Shown here in pieces: positions 19,410 to 28,264 of a stretch of 64,000 nt of DNA. Made by a program: the position numbers and the translations under genes. Every line of letters begins with the position of its first letter. Position 1 is the first letter of the stretch. Source of the DNA: Kaustia mangrovi (GTDB lineage: Bacteria; Pseudomonadota; Alphaproteobacteria; Rhizobiales; Im1). Under the pieces are notes generated by a model that was not told the DNA's origin, did no database searches, and was given only the letters and a program-made list of their open reading frames with translations. Location of the stretch: assembly GCF_015482775.1 (NCBI RefSeq), contig NZ_CP058214.1:930001-994000 (forward strand), in the 5' to 3' direction.

Positions 19410-20552
19410 ATGGCTTATCGCTGTTTTCTCACCTTGTTTCTCATGTTCGCGGTGCCTGCGGCGGCTCATGCCCAGGATGCCACCCTCGGCAAGCCGGAGG
19501 TTCTGACCGACACCTCCAAGGCCGCCGAGATCACCATCGTCCTGCCGCGTGCCGCCCGGCTTGCGCCGGACTGGTATGCCAAACTCAAGGCCGACGCCGA
19601 GGCCGAGATGGCGTCCTTCCGCAAGCAGACCGAGACGGAGGCGGAGGAGTTCCGGAAGTCCAATCCGAACGACGAGCTGCCGCCCTTCTCGCTTCTGCGG
19701 CGCTATGAGGAGCAATTCGTCTCCGACCGCGTCATCAGCCTCCTGTCGATGAGCTATGTCTTCACCGGCGGCGCCCACGGCAATTACGCCTATGAGAGCC
19801 TGAACTACGACCGGACGGCGGGAAAGACCATCGAGGCCGACGCGCTGTTTGAGGATCTCGGCACCGATTCGCCCGCCATGGTCGCGCTGCGCGACTTCGT
19901 CTTCGCCGACCTCAAGCGCCAGAAGAAGGAACGCCTCGGGGACGCCTATGACGAGGCGGAGCAGGACTCCTGGCTGAAGGACGTCGACCTGCCCTTCGAC
20001 ACGCTGGCCTTCGTGCCCTCCGGCGAGACGGGCAAGGCCGGCGGGCTGTCGCTGCTGTTCGCGCCCTACACCGTCGGCCCCTATGCGGAGGGCGATTATC
20101 GCGTGGTCGTGCCGCAGGAGATCTTCCGAGACTATCTCTCCGCCGACTGGCGCGAGACCTTCGCAGGCACGCCGGATGCCCTGACGGAGGTCTTCGACTA
20201 TCAGCGCCAGGACGGGGCGTTCCTGCTCATGAAGAGCCCCCTGCCCAACGCCACGGTCTCCTCTCCGCTCATGCTGGAGGGCGAGGCGCCGAACTATTTC
20301 TTCTTCGAGGGCGAGGCCTCGCTCAAGCTGCAGAGCCCGGACGGCACAGAGACGCTGGCGACGGGTTTCGTGACCGCCCGGCGCGGCGAGGAACCGACCG
20401 GCCAGGCGGTGGGGATGATGCCCTTTTCCGGCCGGATCGACCTGCCGGAGGGCACGGCCGGCGAGCTGCGCGTCGTGATCGGCCAGAACGATCCCTCCGA
20501 CGGCGAAGGCGGCCCGCCCGCCGAGGTCGGCTTCTCCGTGACCGTCGAATAA
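19410..20552 (+). CDS. Exported DUF3298 / Gmad2-domain protein
   Basis: 380 aa from the ATG at 19410, directly followed by a Sec signal peptide (MAYRCFLTLFLMFAVPAAAHAQ). Residues ~95-260 fit DUF3298 (RsiV-like): VISLLSMSYVFTGGAHGNYAYESLNYD, then FAPYTVGPYAEGDYRVVVP. The C-terminal ~100 residues form a Gmad2-type Ig-like domain (NATVSSPLMLEGEAPNYFFFEGEASL... ending GFSVTVE). A periplasmic or surface role is expected; no enzymatic residues are obvious. It sits between mutB and meaB on the same strand, 141 bases after mutB, and may simply ride in that transcription unit. Confidence 0.85.
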   Translation: MAYRCFLTLFLMFAVPAAAHAQDATLGKPEVLTDTSKAAEITIVLPRAARLAPDWYAKLKADAEAEMASFRKQTETEAEEFRKSNPNDELPPFSLLRRYEEQFVSDRVISLLSMSYVFTGGAHGNYAYESLNYDRTAGKTIEADALFEDLGTDSPAMVALRDFVFADLKRQKKERLGDAYDEAEQDSWLKDVDLPFDTLAFVPSGETGKAGGLSLLFAPYTVGPYAEGDYRVVVPQEIFRDYLSADWRETFAGTPDALTEVFDYQRQDGAFLLMKSPLPNATVSSPLMLEGEAPNYFFFEGEASLKLQSPDGTETLATGFVTARRGEEPTGQAVGMMPFSGRIDLPEGTAGELRVVIGQNDPSDGEGGPPAEVGFSVTVE

Positions 20553-20575
20553 TCGGCCATTGCGGCCGCGCCGGG

Positions 20576-21607
20576 ATGGCACCTATAGAGAGCTCCATGG
20601 CCAGGGTTCGACACGCAGGCCGGGACGACCGGCCCACCGATATCGATGCGCTCGCACGCGGCGTGCGCGCCGGCGAGCGCGCCGCTATCGGGCGTGCCAT
20701 CACGCTCATCGAGAGCCGGCGCGCCGATCACGAGGCGCAGGCGCAGGAACTGCTCGTCGCGCTCCTGCCCCATTCCGGCAAGGCCTATCGCGTCGGCATC
20801 ACCGGCATGCCGGGGGTGGGCAAGAGTACGACCATCGACACGCTCGGGCGCACGCTCACGGGCCAGGGCCACAAGGTCGCCGTCCTCGCCGTCGACCCGA
20901 CGAGCACGCGCACGGGCGGCTCGATCCTCGGCGACAAGACGCGCATGGCGGGGCTGGCCAACGATCCGAACGCCTTCGTGCGCCCCTCCCCGTCGGCCGG
21001 CACGCTCGGCGGCGTCGCCCGGCGCACGCGCGAGACCATGATCGTGTGCGAGGCGGCGGGCTTCGACGTCGTCATCGTGGAGACGGTGGGCATCGGCCAG
21101 TCGGAGACGGCGGTCGCCGACATGGTGGACATCTTCCTCGTGCTGCTGCTGCCCGGCGGCGGCGACGACCTTCAGGGGCTCAAGAAGGGCGTGCTCGAGA
21201 TCGCCGACCTCATCGCCATCAACAAGGCGGATGGCGACAACGAGGCACTCGCCAACCGCACCGCCACCGACTATCGCGCCGCGCTGCAGATCCTCGAGCC
21301 GGCCAATGCCGACTGGCACCCGCCCGTGCTCACCGTATCGGGCCTGCGCAATATGGGTCTCGACCGGCTGTGGGCGGAGGTCGAGCGCCACCGCGCGCTG
21401 TTCACCGAGACGGGCGCGCTGCTCGACCGGCGCCGCGCCCAGCAGGTCAAATGGATGTGGGCCATGCTGGAGGAGCGGCTGATCGCGGCCATCAGGTCCG
21501 ACCCGCAGCTCGGCGAGCGCCTGCCCGAACTCGAGGCCGCGGTCCGCGAGGGCCGCATCACCCCCACCCTCGCCGTGAAGGAGATCACGGAGCGGCTGGG
21601 ATTGTAG
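20576..21607 (+). CDS. meaB: Methylmalonyl-CoA mutase-associated GTPase (G-protein chaperone)
   Basis: 343 aa from 20576; an ATG at 20597 (MARVRHAG) is an equally acceptable start. G3E-family GTPase with Walker A GMPGVGKST, Walker B VIVETVGIGQSE, and NKAD for guanine recognition. MeaB loads adenosylcobalamin onto and protects MutB from inactivation. Landmarks: VDPTSTRTGGSILGDKTRM, RPSPSAGTLGGVARRTRE, and the C-terminal dimerisation arm (GRITPTLAVKEITERLGL). Its location 24 bases after the DUF3298 gene and one gene after mutB supports the role directly. Confidence 0.95.
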   Translation: MAPIESSMARVRHAGRDDRPTDIDALARGVRAGERAAIGRAITLIESRRADHEAQAQELLVALLPHSGKAYRVGITGMPGVGKSTTIDTLGRTLTGQGHKVAVLAVDPTSTRTGGSILGDKTRMAGLANDPNAFVRPSPSAGTLGGVARRTRETMIVCEAAGFDVVIVETVGIGQSETAVADMVDIFLVLLLPGGGDDLQGLKKGVLEIADLIAINKADGDNEALANRTATDYRAALQILEPANADWHPPVLTVSGLRNMGLDRLWAEVERHRALFTETGALLDRRRAQQVKWMWAMLEERLIAAIRSDPQLGERLPELEAAVREGRITPTLAVKEITERLGL

Positions 21608-21638
21608 GCGAGGCCGGCAGAAAGGCGAGATCCGACCG

Positions 21639-22994
21639 ATGGACCCTTTGCGCAGATCGTTGCTTGGCGCCGGTGCGGGATCCGGCCTTGGCCTTCTTGC
21701 GGGGCTGCCGTCGGCCCTGGCGGCAGGCGGCGCCCAAGGCCCCGCGCTCGATGCGCGCAGCCTCGGCCTGAGGCCCGACGTGCCGGGCGACCAGACCGCC
21801 GCGCTCCAGGCGGCCGTCGACCGGGCGGCGGCGGATGGCGCGCCGCTCTTCCTCCCGCCCGGACGCTACGAGGTCGGCAATCTCCGTATATCCCGACCGG
21901 CCGCCGTGATCGGCGTTCCGGGCCTCACCCGGCTCGTCTTCACCGGCGGTCCCGCCCTCCTCTCCGTCGCGCAGACCGGCTCCGTCACGCTCGCCGGCCT
22001 GACCTTCGACGGCGCGGGCCGGGCCTTCGACGATACTAACGACGGCGCCCTTCTCGTCGCCCGCGGCGTCGACGGGCTGACGGTGGAGGCCTGCACCGTC
22101 GCGGCGAGCACGGGCAGCGGGATGGACCTTGGCGACTGTTCGGGCCGTATCGCCGGCAACACGATCTCCTCGGTGGCGCGCACCGGCCTCTTCGCGCTCG
22201 ATTCGCGGGGGCTGGAGGTTGCCGGCAACACACTCGGCGATATCGGCAATAACGGCATCCAGATCTGGCGTTCAGCCGCCGGCGAGGACGGCACGCTGGT
22301 GACCGGCAACCGGATCGAAGCGGTGCGCGCGGATGCCGGCGGCTCCGGCCAGAACGGCAACGGCATCAATGTCTTCCGCGCCAATGGCGTCACGGTCGCC
22401 GGCAACCATGTCGCCGACTGCGCCTTCTCCGCCGTGCGCGGCAACATGGCCTCGAATCTCAGGATCGCGGACAATCAGTGCCGCCAGCTCGGCGAGGTCG
22501 CGCTCTATGCGGAATTCGCCTTCGAGGGCGCCGTGATCTCCGGCAATGTCGTGGAGGACGCCGCCATCGGCATCTCGATCACCAATTTCAACGAGGGCGG
22601 GCGGCTCGCCGTCTGCTCCGGCAATCTCGTGCGCCGGCTGAAGGTCCTGCCGGATGCGCCGGACGAGCGCGGCATCGGCATCGCGGCGGAGGCCGACACG
22701 GCGATCTCCGGCAATGTGGTGGAGGATGCGCCGCGGACCGGCATCATGCTCGGCTGGGGCCGTTACATGCGCGATGTGAACGCGACGGGAAACATCGTGC
22801 GCAATGCCCGCTGGGGAATCGCCGCCTCGGTCAGCGAGGGTGCGGGCCACGCGCTCGTCACCGGCAACACCGTGTCGGGCGCGGGCGAATACGCCATTGT
22901 CGGGCACGATCACGGCCGCGCCGCGACCGGCGAGCTTGCCGACGGCAGCACGCCGGCGCCCGCCAATCTCCTCGTCGCGAGCAATCAGGCCTGA
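21639..22994 (+). CDS. TAT-exported right-handed beta-helix protein (TIGR03808 type)
   Basis: 451 aa. An N-terminal twin-arginine signal (MDPLRRSLLGAGAGSGLG...) is followed by a pectate-lyase-like beta-helix built from many short repeats of the form xVxGNxVxDA (for example EVAGNTLGDIGNNGIQI, AVISGNVVEDAAIGISI, TAISGNVVEDAPRTGIML). This is the TIGR03808 TAT-translocated repetitive protein family, frequent in Rhizobiales and of unknown function; carbohydrate binding or cleavage is a guess based on the fold. It lies 32 bases after meaB on the same strand. Its last 10 bases overlap the end of the convergent asparaginase gene. Confidence 0.87.
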   Translation: MDPLRRSLLGAGAGSGLGLLAGLPSALAAGGAQGPALDARSLGLRPDVPGDQTAALQAAVDRAAADGAPLFLPPGRYEVGNLRISRPAAVIGVPGLTRLVFTGGPALLSVAQTGSVTLAGLTFDGAGRAFDDTNDGALLVARGVDGLTVEACTVAASTGSGMDLGDCSGRIAGNTISSVARTGLFALDSRGLEVAGNTLGDIGNNGIQIWRSAAGEDGTLVTGNRIEAVRADAGGSGQNGNGINVFRANGVTVAGNHVADCAFSAVRGNMASNLRIADNQCRQLGEVALYAEFAFEGAVISGNVVEDAAIGISITNFNEGGRLAVCSGNLVRRLKVLPDAPDERGIGIAAEADTAISGNVVEDAPRTGIMLGWGRYMRDVNATGNIVRNARWGIAASVSEGAGHALVTGNTVSGAGEYAIVGHDHGRAATGELADGSTPAPANLLVASNQA

Positions 22995-24028
22995 TCGGAA
23001 GGCGCCCCGGCCGCCGCCTTCAGCAGCGCGGCGGCCTCCTCAGACAGGCGGATGTCGCCCACATGGATCTCGTTCCAGTTGCGCAACTCCACCGCGGCGA
23101 AGCTCTCCAGAACGCGGCGCTCGCCATCGCTCCACACGGGCAGGCTGGCGAGCGCGGCGGCCGTCGTCACCTCCGCAGCCCGCGACGCGCCATCGTCGCA
23201 CTTGACCGCCAGCCCAAGCCCCGCATGGGGAACCGCGCCGCAGAACACGCCCTCCGCCCCGGTCTTCACGAAGGCGCGCGGCACGGCCTCCATGAGGCGC
23301 GTGCAGAACCGCCGCGTGCCGGCGACCATGAACGGATTGCCGCGCACCGCCTCCACGATCCGCCGCGCCGCCTCGGCACGGGCCGGAGAGAGCCCCTCCC
23401 CCGATGCCAGGCGCGCAAAGCCGCGGGCGAGCGCGCCGAGCGGCAGCGCCCAGGTCGGCACCGAGCAGCCATCCGTCCCGCAGGGCGCGCTCAGCGTCGC
23501 CGCCCCGCACATATCGGCGATGACGTCCGCGATCCCGCGCTGAACGGCGTGGTCGCGCCGCACATAGCCGCGATGCGCGACCCCGGCATGGCGCGCGACG
23601 GCGAGCATGCCCGCATGCTTGCCCGAACAGTTGTTGTGAAGCGCGCCCGGCTCCAGGCCCTCATGGGCGAGATCGCGCGCGGCCTTCGGCCATGTCGGCC
23701 AGTGGGCGCCGCATTCCAGCGCGCTCTCGTCGAGGCCGAGCTTGGCGAGCATGCCGCGCGCCGTCTCCACATGCGCCGGCTCCCCGCCATGGGACGCGCA
23801 GGCCAGCGCGATCTCGGCGGGGGTGAAGCCGAAGGCGTCCGCCGCACCGTTCTCCACCAGCGGCAGCGCCTGGAACGCCTTGATGGCCGAGCGCGGAAAG
23901 ACCGGGACCTCGATATCGCCGAGGCCCGCCACCAGGCGCCCGTGCGAATCGACGATGGCCAGCGCGCCGCGATGGCGGCTTTCCACGATGCCTCCGCGCG
24001 TGACCTCGACCGTGACCGGATTGACCAT
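22985..24028 (-). CDS. L-asparaginase, Rhizobium (AsnA/ReAV) type
   Basis: 347 aa, cytoplasmic. This is the thermolabile-asparaginase family unrelated to E. coli AnsA/AnsB. Diagnostic segments: VEVTRGGIVESRHRGALAIVD; PRSAIKAFQALPL with a Ser-Lys motif (SAIK); LHNNCSGKHAGMLAVARHAG; and CGTDGCSVPTWALPL, supplying the zinc-coordinating Cys/Lys ligands described for ReAV-like enzymes. It hydrolyses asparagine to aspartate and ammonia. It stands as a single minus-strand gene next to tRNA-Gln. Length matches the family. Confidence 0.9.
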   Translation of the reverse strand: MVNPVTVEVTRGGIVESRHRGALAIVDSHGRLVAGLGDIEVPVFPRSAIKAFQALPLVENGAADAFGFTPAEIALACASHGGEPAHVETARGMLAKLGLDESALECGAHWPTWPKAARDLAHEGLEPGALHNNCSGKHAGMLAVARHAGVAHRGYVRRDHAVQRGIADVIADMCGAATLSAPCGTDGCSVPTWALPLGALARGFARLASGEGLSPARAEAARRIVEAVRGNPFMVAGTRRFCTRLMEAVPRAFVKTGAEGVFCGAVPHAGLGLAVKCDDGASRAAEVTTAAALASLPVWSDGERRVLESFAAVELRNWNEIHVGDIRLSEEAAALLKAAAGAPSDQA

Positions 24029-24065
24029 CGATAGTGCTGTCCCCGATGCCGATTGCGTCCGGATC

Positions 24066-24139
24066 TGGCTGGGGCGGCAGGATTCGAACCTGCGATCACG
24101 GGACCAAAACCCGATGCCTTACCGCTTGGCTACGCCCCA
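24066..24139 (-). tRNA. tRNA-Gln (anticodon UUG)
   Basis: 74-nt cloverleaf with CCA encoded. Acceptor TGGGGCG pairs with CGCCCCA; D-arm begins TAGCCAAGCGGTAAGGC; anticodon loop TTTTGGT gives UUG; T-loop GGTTCGAATCC. All helices close. Confidence 0.96.
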
Positions 24140-24300
24140 ATGCCGGGATGGCGCGAGACGCGTGTCTCGCCCCGCGAGTGGCCGGCACAATAGTCGCCCC
24201 CGCGCCGGCTGACAATCCATCTGTTCGACGCTCGCAAAGACATGTCATTCACGTCTTGCGGACCGCGATGCGCAACGCTATAACGCCTGCGAACTGACGG

Positions 24301-24377
24301 CGGAGTGTAGCGCAGTCTGGTAGCGCACCTCGTTCGGGACGAGGGGGTCGCAGGTTCGAATCCTGCCACTCCGACCA
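24301..24377 (+). tRNA. tRNA-Pro (anticodon CGG)
   Basis: 77-nt cloverleaf with encoded CCA. Acceptor CGGAGTG / CACTCCG; anticodon stem CCTCG with loop TTCGGGA giving CGG; T-arm GCAGGTTCGAATCCTGC. It is transcribed opposite to tRNA-Gln 160 bases away. Confidence 0.96.
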
Positions 24378-24549
24378 ATACTTGGCCACCGTCGGTTCGT
24401 TCCCGCCTCACTGAAACGCCGCTCCTGACATCGCAGGAAGACGCGTCACGGCGGTTGCATCCCCCCTTCGCATCGCCCGACCGGATCGAGCGCTCCCGTC
24501 CGCGAGAACCGGGTAAGCCGACATGCCGGCGGTGTCGCGCGGCCCCGGC

Positions 24550-27500
24550 TCACGGCTCGTCGGGGGATGGCGACCATGCGATCAGCAGGTCCTTGGCGTC
24601 GATCTGGTCGCCGATCTTGACCAGGACCTCGCCAACCGTGCCGTCGCGCTCGGCATGGAGCGCGGTTTCCATCTTCATCGCCTCGATGGACAACAGCACG
24701 TCGCCGGCCTTGACGGTCTGGCCCGGGGAGACGGCGAGCGCGGAGACCACGCCGGGCATGGGCGCGCCCACATGCGCCTCGTTGCCGGGCTCCGCCTTGC
24801 GCCGCGCAGCAGCCGCCGAGGCGCCATGCGCCCGGTCCGGCACCTTGACCCGTCGCGGCTGGCCGTTCAGCTCGAAGAACACGGTGACCATGCCCTTCTC
24901 GTCGGCGTCTCCGATGGCCAGGCAGCGGATCACCAGCGTCTTGCCGCGCTCGATGTCGACGAAGATCTCGTCCTCCGGCTGCATGCCGTAGAAATAGGCC
25001 GGCGTCGGGAGAACGCCGACGGGACCGTATGTCTCGCCGGCGGCGGCGAATTCGGAGAAGACCTTCGGATACATCAGCCAGGAGGCGAATTCGAAGTCGC
25101 TGGCCTCGCGGCCGAGCTGGTCGTCGAGCGCCTTGCGGTCGGCCTCCAGATCGGCGGGCTCGAGCAGCGCGCCCGGCCGTTCCGTGCTCGCCGCCTCGCC
25201 CTTGAGCGCCTTGTCCTGAAGCGCCTTCGGCCACCCGCCGGGCGGCTGGCCCAGATCGCCGTGCAGCATGGCGACGACGGAGTCGGGAAAGGCGATATCC
25301 TTGTCCGGGTCCGCCACATCGTCGACGGTCAGGTCCTGGCTGACCATCGTCAGCGCCATGTCGCCCACGACCTTGGAGGACGGCGTCACCTTCACGATGT
25401 CGCCGAACATCTGGTTGGCGTCGTGATAGGCGCGCGCCACCTCGTGCCAACGCGCCTCCAGGCCGAGCGAGCGCGCCTGTTCCTTGAGGTTGGTGAACTG
25501 GCCGCCCGGCATCTCGTGGAGATAGACCTCCGAGGCCGGCCCCTTGAGGTCGCTCTCGAAGGCGGCGTACTGGTTGCGTACCGCCTCCCAGTAGAAGGAG
25601 ATGCGCCGCACCCACTCGCTGTCGAGCCCGGTGTCGCGCCCGTCGCCCCTCAGCGCCTCGACGATGGAGCCCAGGCAGGGCTGGGAGGTGTTGCCGGACA
25701 GCGCGTCCATCGCCGCGTCCACCGCATCGACGCCAGCCTCGCAGGCGGCAAGGACGGTCGCAGCCGAGATGCCCGATGTGTCGTGGGTGTGGAAATGCAG
25801 CGGCAGGTCGGTCGCCTCGCGCAGCGCCTTGAACAGCACCCTGGCCGCCGCCGGCTTGAGGAGCCCGCCCATATCCTTGATGGCGATGATGTGCGCGCCC
25901 GCCGCCTCCAGCTCCCTGGCGAGGCCCACATAATAGTCGAGGTCGTACTTGGCGCGGTCGGGGTCGAGAATGTCGCCGGTATAGCAGATCGCCGCCTCGC
26001 AGAGCCTGCCCTCCTCGCGCACGGCGTCCATGGCCACGCGCATGTTCTCCACCCAGTTGAGGCAGTCGAACACCCGGAAGAGATCGATCCCGCCCGCGGC
26101 CGCCTGCTTCACGAAATGGCGGACCACATTGTCGGGATAGTTGGTGTAGCCCACACCGTTGGCGCCGCGCAGGAGCATCTGCAGAAGCAGGTTCGGCGCG
26201 GCCTCGCGGATCAGCGCCAGCCGCTCCCAGGGATCCTCCGTCAGGAAGCGCATGGCGACATCGAAGGTCGCCCCGCCCCAGCATTCCAGCGAAAGCAGCT
26301 GCGGCAGGGCGCGCGCATAGACCCCGGCGATGCGCGCAATGTCGTAGGTGCGCATGCGCGTCGCCAGCAGCGACTGGTGGGCGTCGCGCATGGTCGTGTC
26401 GGTGACCAGGACGCGGGTCTCGCCGCGCATCCACGCCGCAAAGCCCTCCGGGCCCAGCGCGTCGAGCTTCTGCTTCGTACCATCGGGAATGGCGGCGTCC
26501 ACATAGGGCACGGCGGGGGCGGCGGCTTCCGCCTTCGGCATGGGCCGCCCGCGCGCCTCCGGGTGGCCGTTCACGGTGACGTCGGCCAGGTAGTTGAGCA
26601 GCTTGGTGGCCCGGTCCTTCCGCCTGACCCGGGTGAACAGCTCCGGCGTCTCGTCGATGAAGCGGGTCGTGTAGGAGGCGTCGCGGAATTTCGGATGGCC
26701 GATGATCGCTTCCAGGAAGGTCAGGTTCGTCGCCACGCCGCGAATGCGGAACTCGCGCAGCGCGCGGTCCATGCGCGCGGTCGCCTCCTGCGGCGTCGGC
26801 GCCCAGGCGGTGATCTTCTCCAGAAGCGGGTCGTAGAAGCGGGTGATCACCGCGCCCGAATAGGCCGTGCCGCCGTCGAGTCGGATGCCGAAGCCGGTCG
26901 CGCCGCGATAGGCGGTGATGCGGCCATAGTCGGGAACGAAGTTCTGCTCCGGGTCCTCCGTGGTGATCCGGCATTGCAGGGCGTGGCCGTTGAGCGCAAT
27001 GCGCTCCTGCGCCGGCACGCCGCTTTTCGGATCGCCGATGGTCTCGCCCTCGAGGATCCTGATCTGCGCCTTGACGATGTCGACGCCGGTGACCTCCTCG
27101 GTGACGGTGTGCTCCACCTGGATGCGCGGATTGACCTCGATGAAGTAGAAGGCGCCGGTGTCGGCATCCATGAGGAACTCGACCGTTCCCGCGCCGATAT
27201 AGTCGGTGGCCTCCGCGATCCTGAGCGCGTAGGCGCACAGCTCCGCGCGCCTGGCGTCGTCGAGATAGGGGGCCGGCGCGCGCTCGACCACCTTCTGGTT
27301 GCGCCGCTGGATGGAGCAGTCGCGCTCGAACAGATGCACGGCATTGCCATGGGTGTCGCCCAGCACCTGCACCTCCACATGGCGGGCGTTCTCGACCAGC
27401 TTCTCCAGATAGACCTCGTCCTTGCCGAAGGCGGCCTTGGCCTCGCGCTTGGCCGCCGTCACCTCGGCGGCGAGATCCCCCGCCCCCCGGATGACGCGCA

Positions 27501-28026
27501 TGCCTCGCCCGCCGCCGCCCCAAGAGGCCTTCAGCATGACGGGAAAGCCGATTTCGGCGGCCATGGCGGCGACCTTGTCCATATCGTCGGGCAGCGGCTC
27601 GGTCGCCGGCACCACCGGCACGCCCACCTCCACGGCGAGGTTGCGCGCGGCCACCTTGTTGCCCAGCCGGCGCATGGTCTCCGGCTTCGGACCGATGAAG
27701 ACGATGCCGTTCGCCGCGCAGGCCTCGGCGAATTCCGGGCTTTCCGACAGGAGCCCGTAGCCCGGATGGATGGCGTCGGCGCCGGAGAGCCTGGCGACCC
27801 GGATCACCTCATCGATGGAGAGATAGCTCTCGATCGGCCCCAGATCGCGCCCGAGCTGGGGGCCCCGGCCGACCTGATAGGATTCGTCGGCCTTGAAGCG
27901 ATGCAGCGAATATTTGTCCTCCTCCGCCCAGAGCGCCACCGTCCTGATGCCGAGTTCGTTGGCGGCACGGAAGATGCGGATTGCGATCTCGGACCGGTTT
28001 GCGACGAGGATCTTCGAAATGGTCAA
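24550..28026 (-). CDS. pyc: Pyruvate carboxylase
   Basis: 1158 aa, the full single-chain length. TTG start at 28026 with GAGGAGTG about 8 bases upstream, giving MTISKILVANRSEIAIRIFR. Order of domains: biotin carboxylase with ATP-grasp (to ~460; GGGGRGMRV, FLMDADTGAFYFIEVNPRIQVEHTVTEEVTG), carboxyltransferase barrel (~540-820; TDTTMRDAHQSLLATRMRT, HFHTHDTSG with metal-binding histidines, KDMGGLLKP), the PYC/OADA linker, and a biotinyl domain with the biotin lysine at ~1118 in EAMKMET. It makes oxaloacetate from pyruvate and bicarbonate, an anaplerotic step that complements succinyl-CoA entry from the Mut genes upstream. It is followed by no recognisable terminator and stands alone. Confidence 0.98.
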   Translation of the reverse strand: MTISKILVANRSEIAIRIFRAANELGIRTVALWAEEDKYSLHRFKADESYQVGRGPQLGRDLGPIESYLSIDEVIRVARLSGADAIHPGYGLLSESPEFAEACAANGIVFIGPKPETMRRLGNKVAARNLAVEVGVPVVPATEPLPDDMDKVAAMAAEIGFPVMLKASWGGGGRGMRVIRGAGDLAAEVTAAKREAKAAFGKDEVYLEKLVENARHVEVQVLGDTHGNAVHLFERDCSIQRRNQKVVERAPAPYLDDARRAELCAYALRIAEATDYIGAGTVEFLMDADTGAFYFIEVNPRIQVEHTVTEEVTGVDIVKAQIRILEGETIGDPKSGVPAQERIALNGHALQCRITTEDPEQNFVPDYGRITAYRGATGFGIRLDGGTAYSGAVITRFYDPLLEKITAWAPTPQEATARMDRALREFRIRGVATNLTFLEAIIGHPKFRDASYTTRFIDETPELFTRVRRKDRATKLLNYLADVTVNGHPEARGRPMPKAEAAAPAVPYVDAAIPDGTKQKLDALGPEGFAAWMRGETRVLVTDTTMRDAHQSLLATRMRTYDIARIAGVYARALPQLLSLECWGGATFDVAMRFLTEDPWERLALIREAAPNLLLQMLLRGANGVGYTNYPDNVVRHFVKQAAAGGIDLFRVFDCLNWVENMRVAMDAVREEGRLCEAAICYTGDILDPDRAKYDLDYYVGLARELEAAGAHIIAIKDMGGLLKPAAARVLFKALREATDLPLHFHTHDTSGISAATVLAACEAGVDAVDAAMDALSGNTSQPCLGSIVEALRGDGRDTGLDSEWVRRISFYWEAVRNQYAAFESDLKGPASEVYLHEMPGGQFTNLKEQARSLGLEARWHEVARAYHDANQMFGDIVKVTPSSKVVGDMALTMVSQDLTVDDVADPDKDIAFPDSVVAMLHGDLGQPPGGWPKALQDKALKGEAASTERPGALLEPADLEADRKALDDQLGREASDFEFASWLMYPKVFSEFAAAGETYGPVGVLPTPAYFYGMQPEDEIFVDIERGKTLVIRCLAIGDADEKGMVTVFFELNGQPRRVKVPDRAHGASAAAARRKAEPGNEAHVGAPMPGVVSALAVSPGQTVKAGDVLLSIEAMKMETALHAERDGTVGEVLVKIGDQIDAKDLLIAWSPSPDEP

Positions 28027-28264
28027 CGCCGTTCACTCCTCAGGAATGCCCCGCCCGGGCGGGGACTGTCTCAAGCTGCACGCCCGGCCAAGCTAAGGCG
28101 TGACGCTTTGCGATTTCAACAAATGAACCGCGCCCGAAGACGATTTTGGCGCGGGCGGACGGTCGGCTTGCCAAGATATCGGGGCGGTGCCAGTCTTGGC
28201 ATCCTCCGCCGGCGCGCTGAGCGGGCGGAGGACATAAGGGAGGACGTTCGGAAGGAGGCTGCAG

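Noticed and set aside
24066-24377. tRNA-Gln/tRNA-Pro locus as an island insertion point
   Set aside because: Both flanks are core genes of the same composition (asparaginase, pyc) and no duplicated tRNA 3' end is visible.
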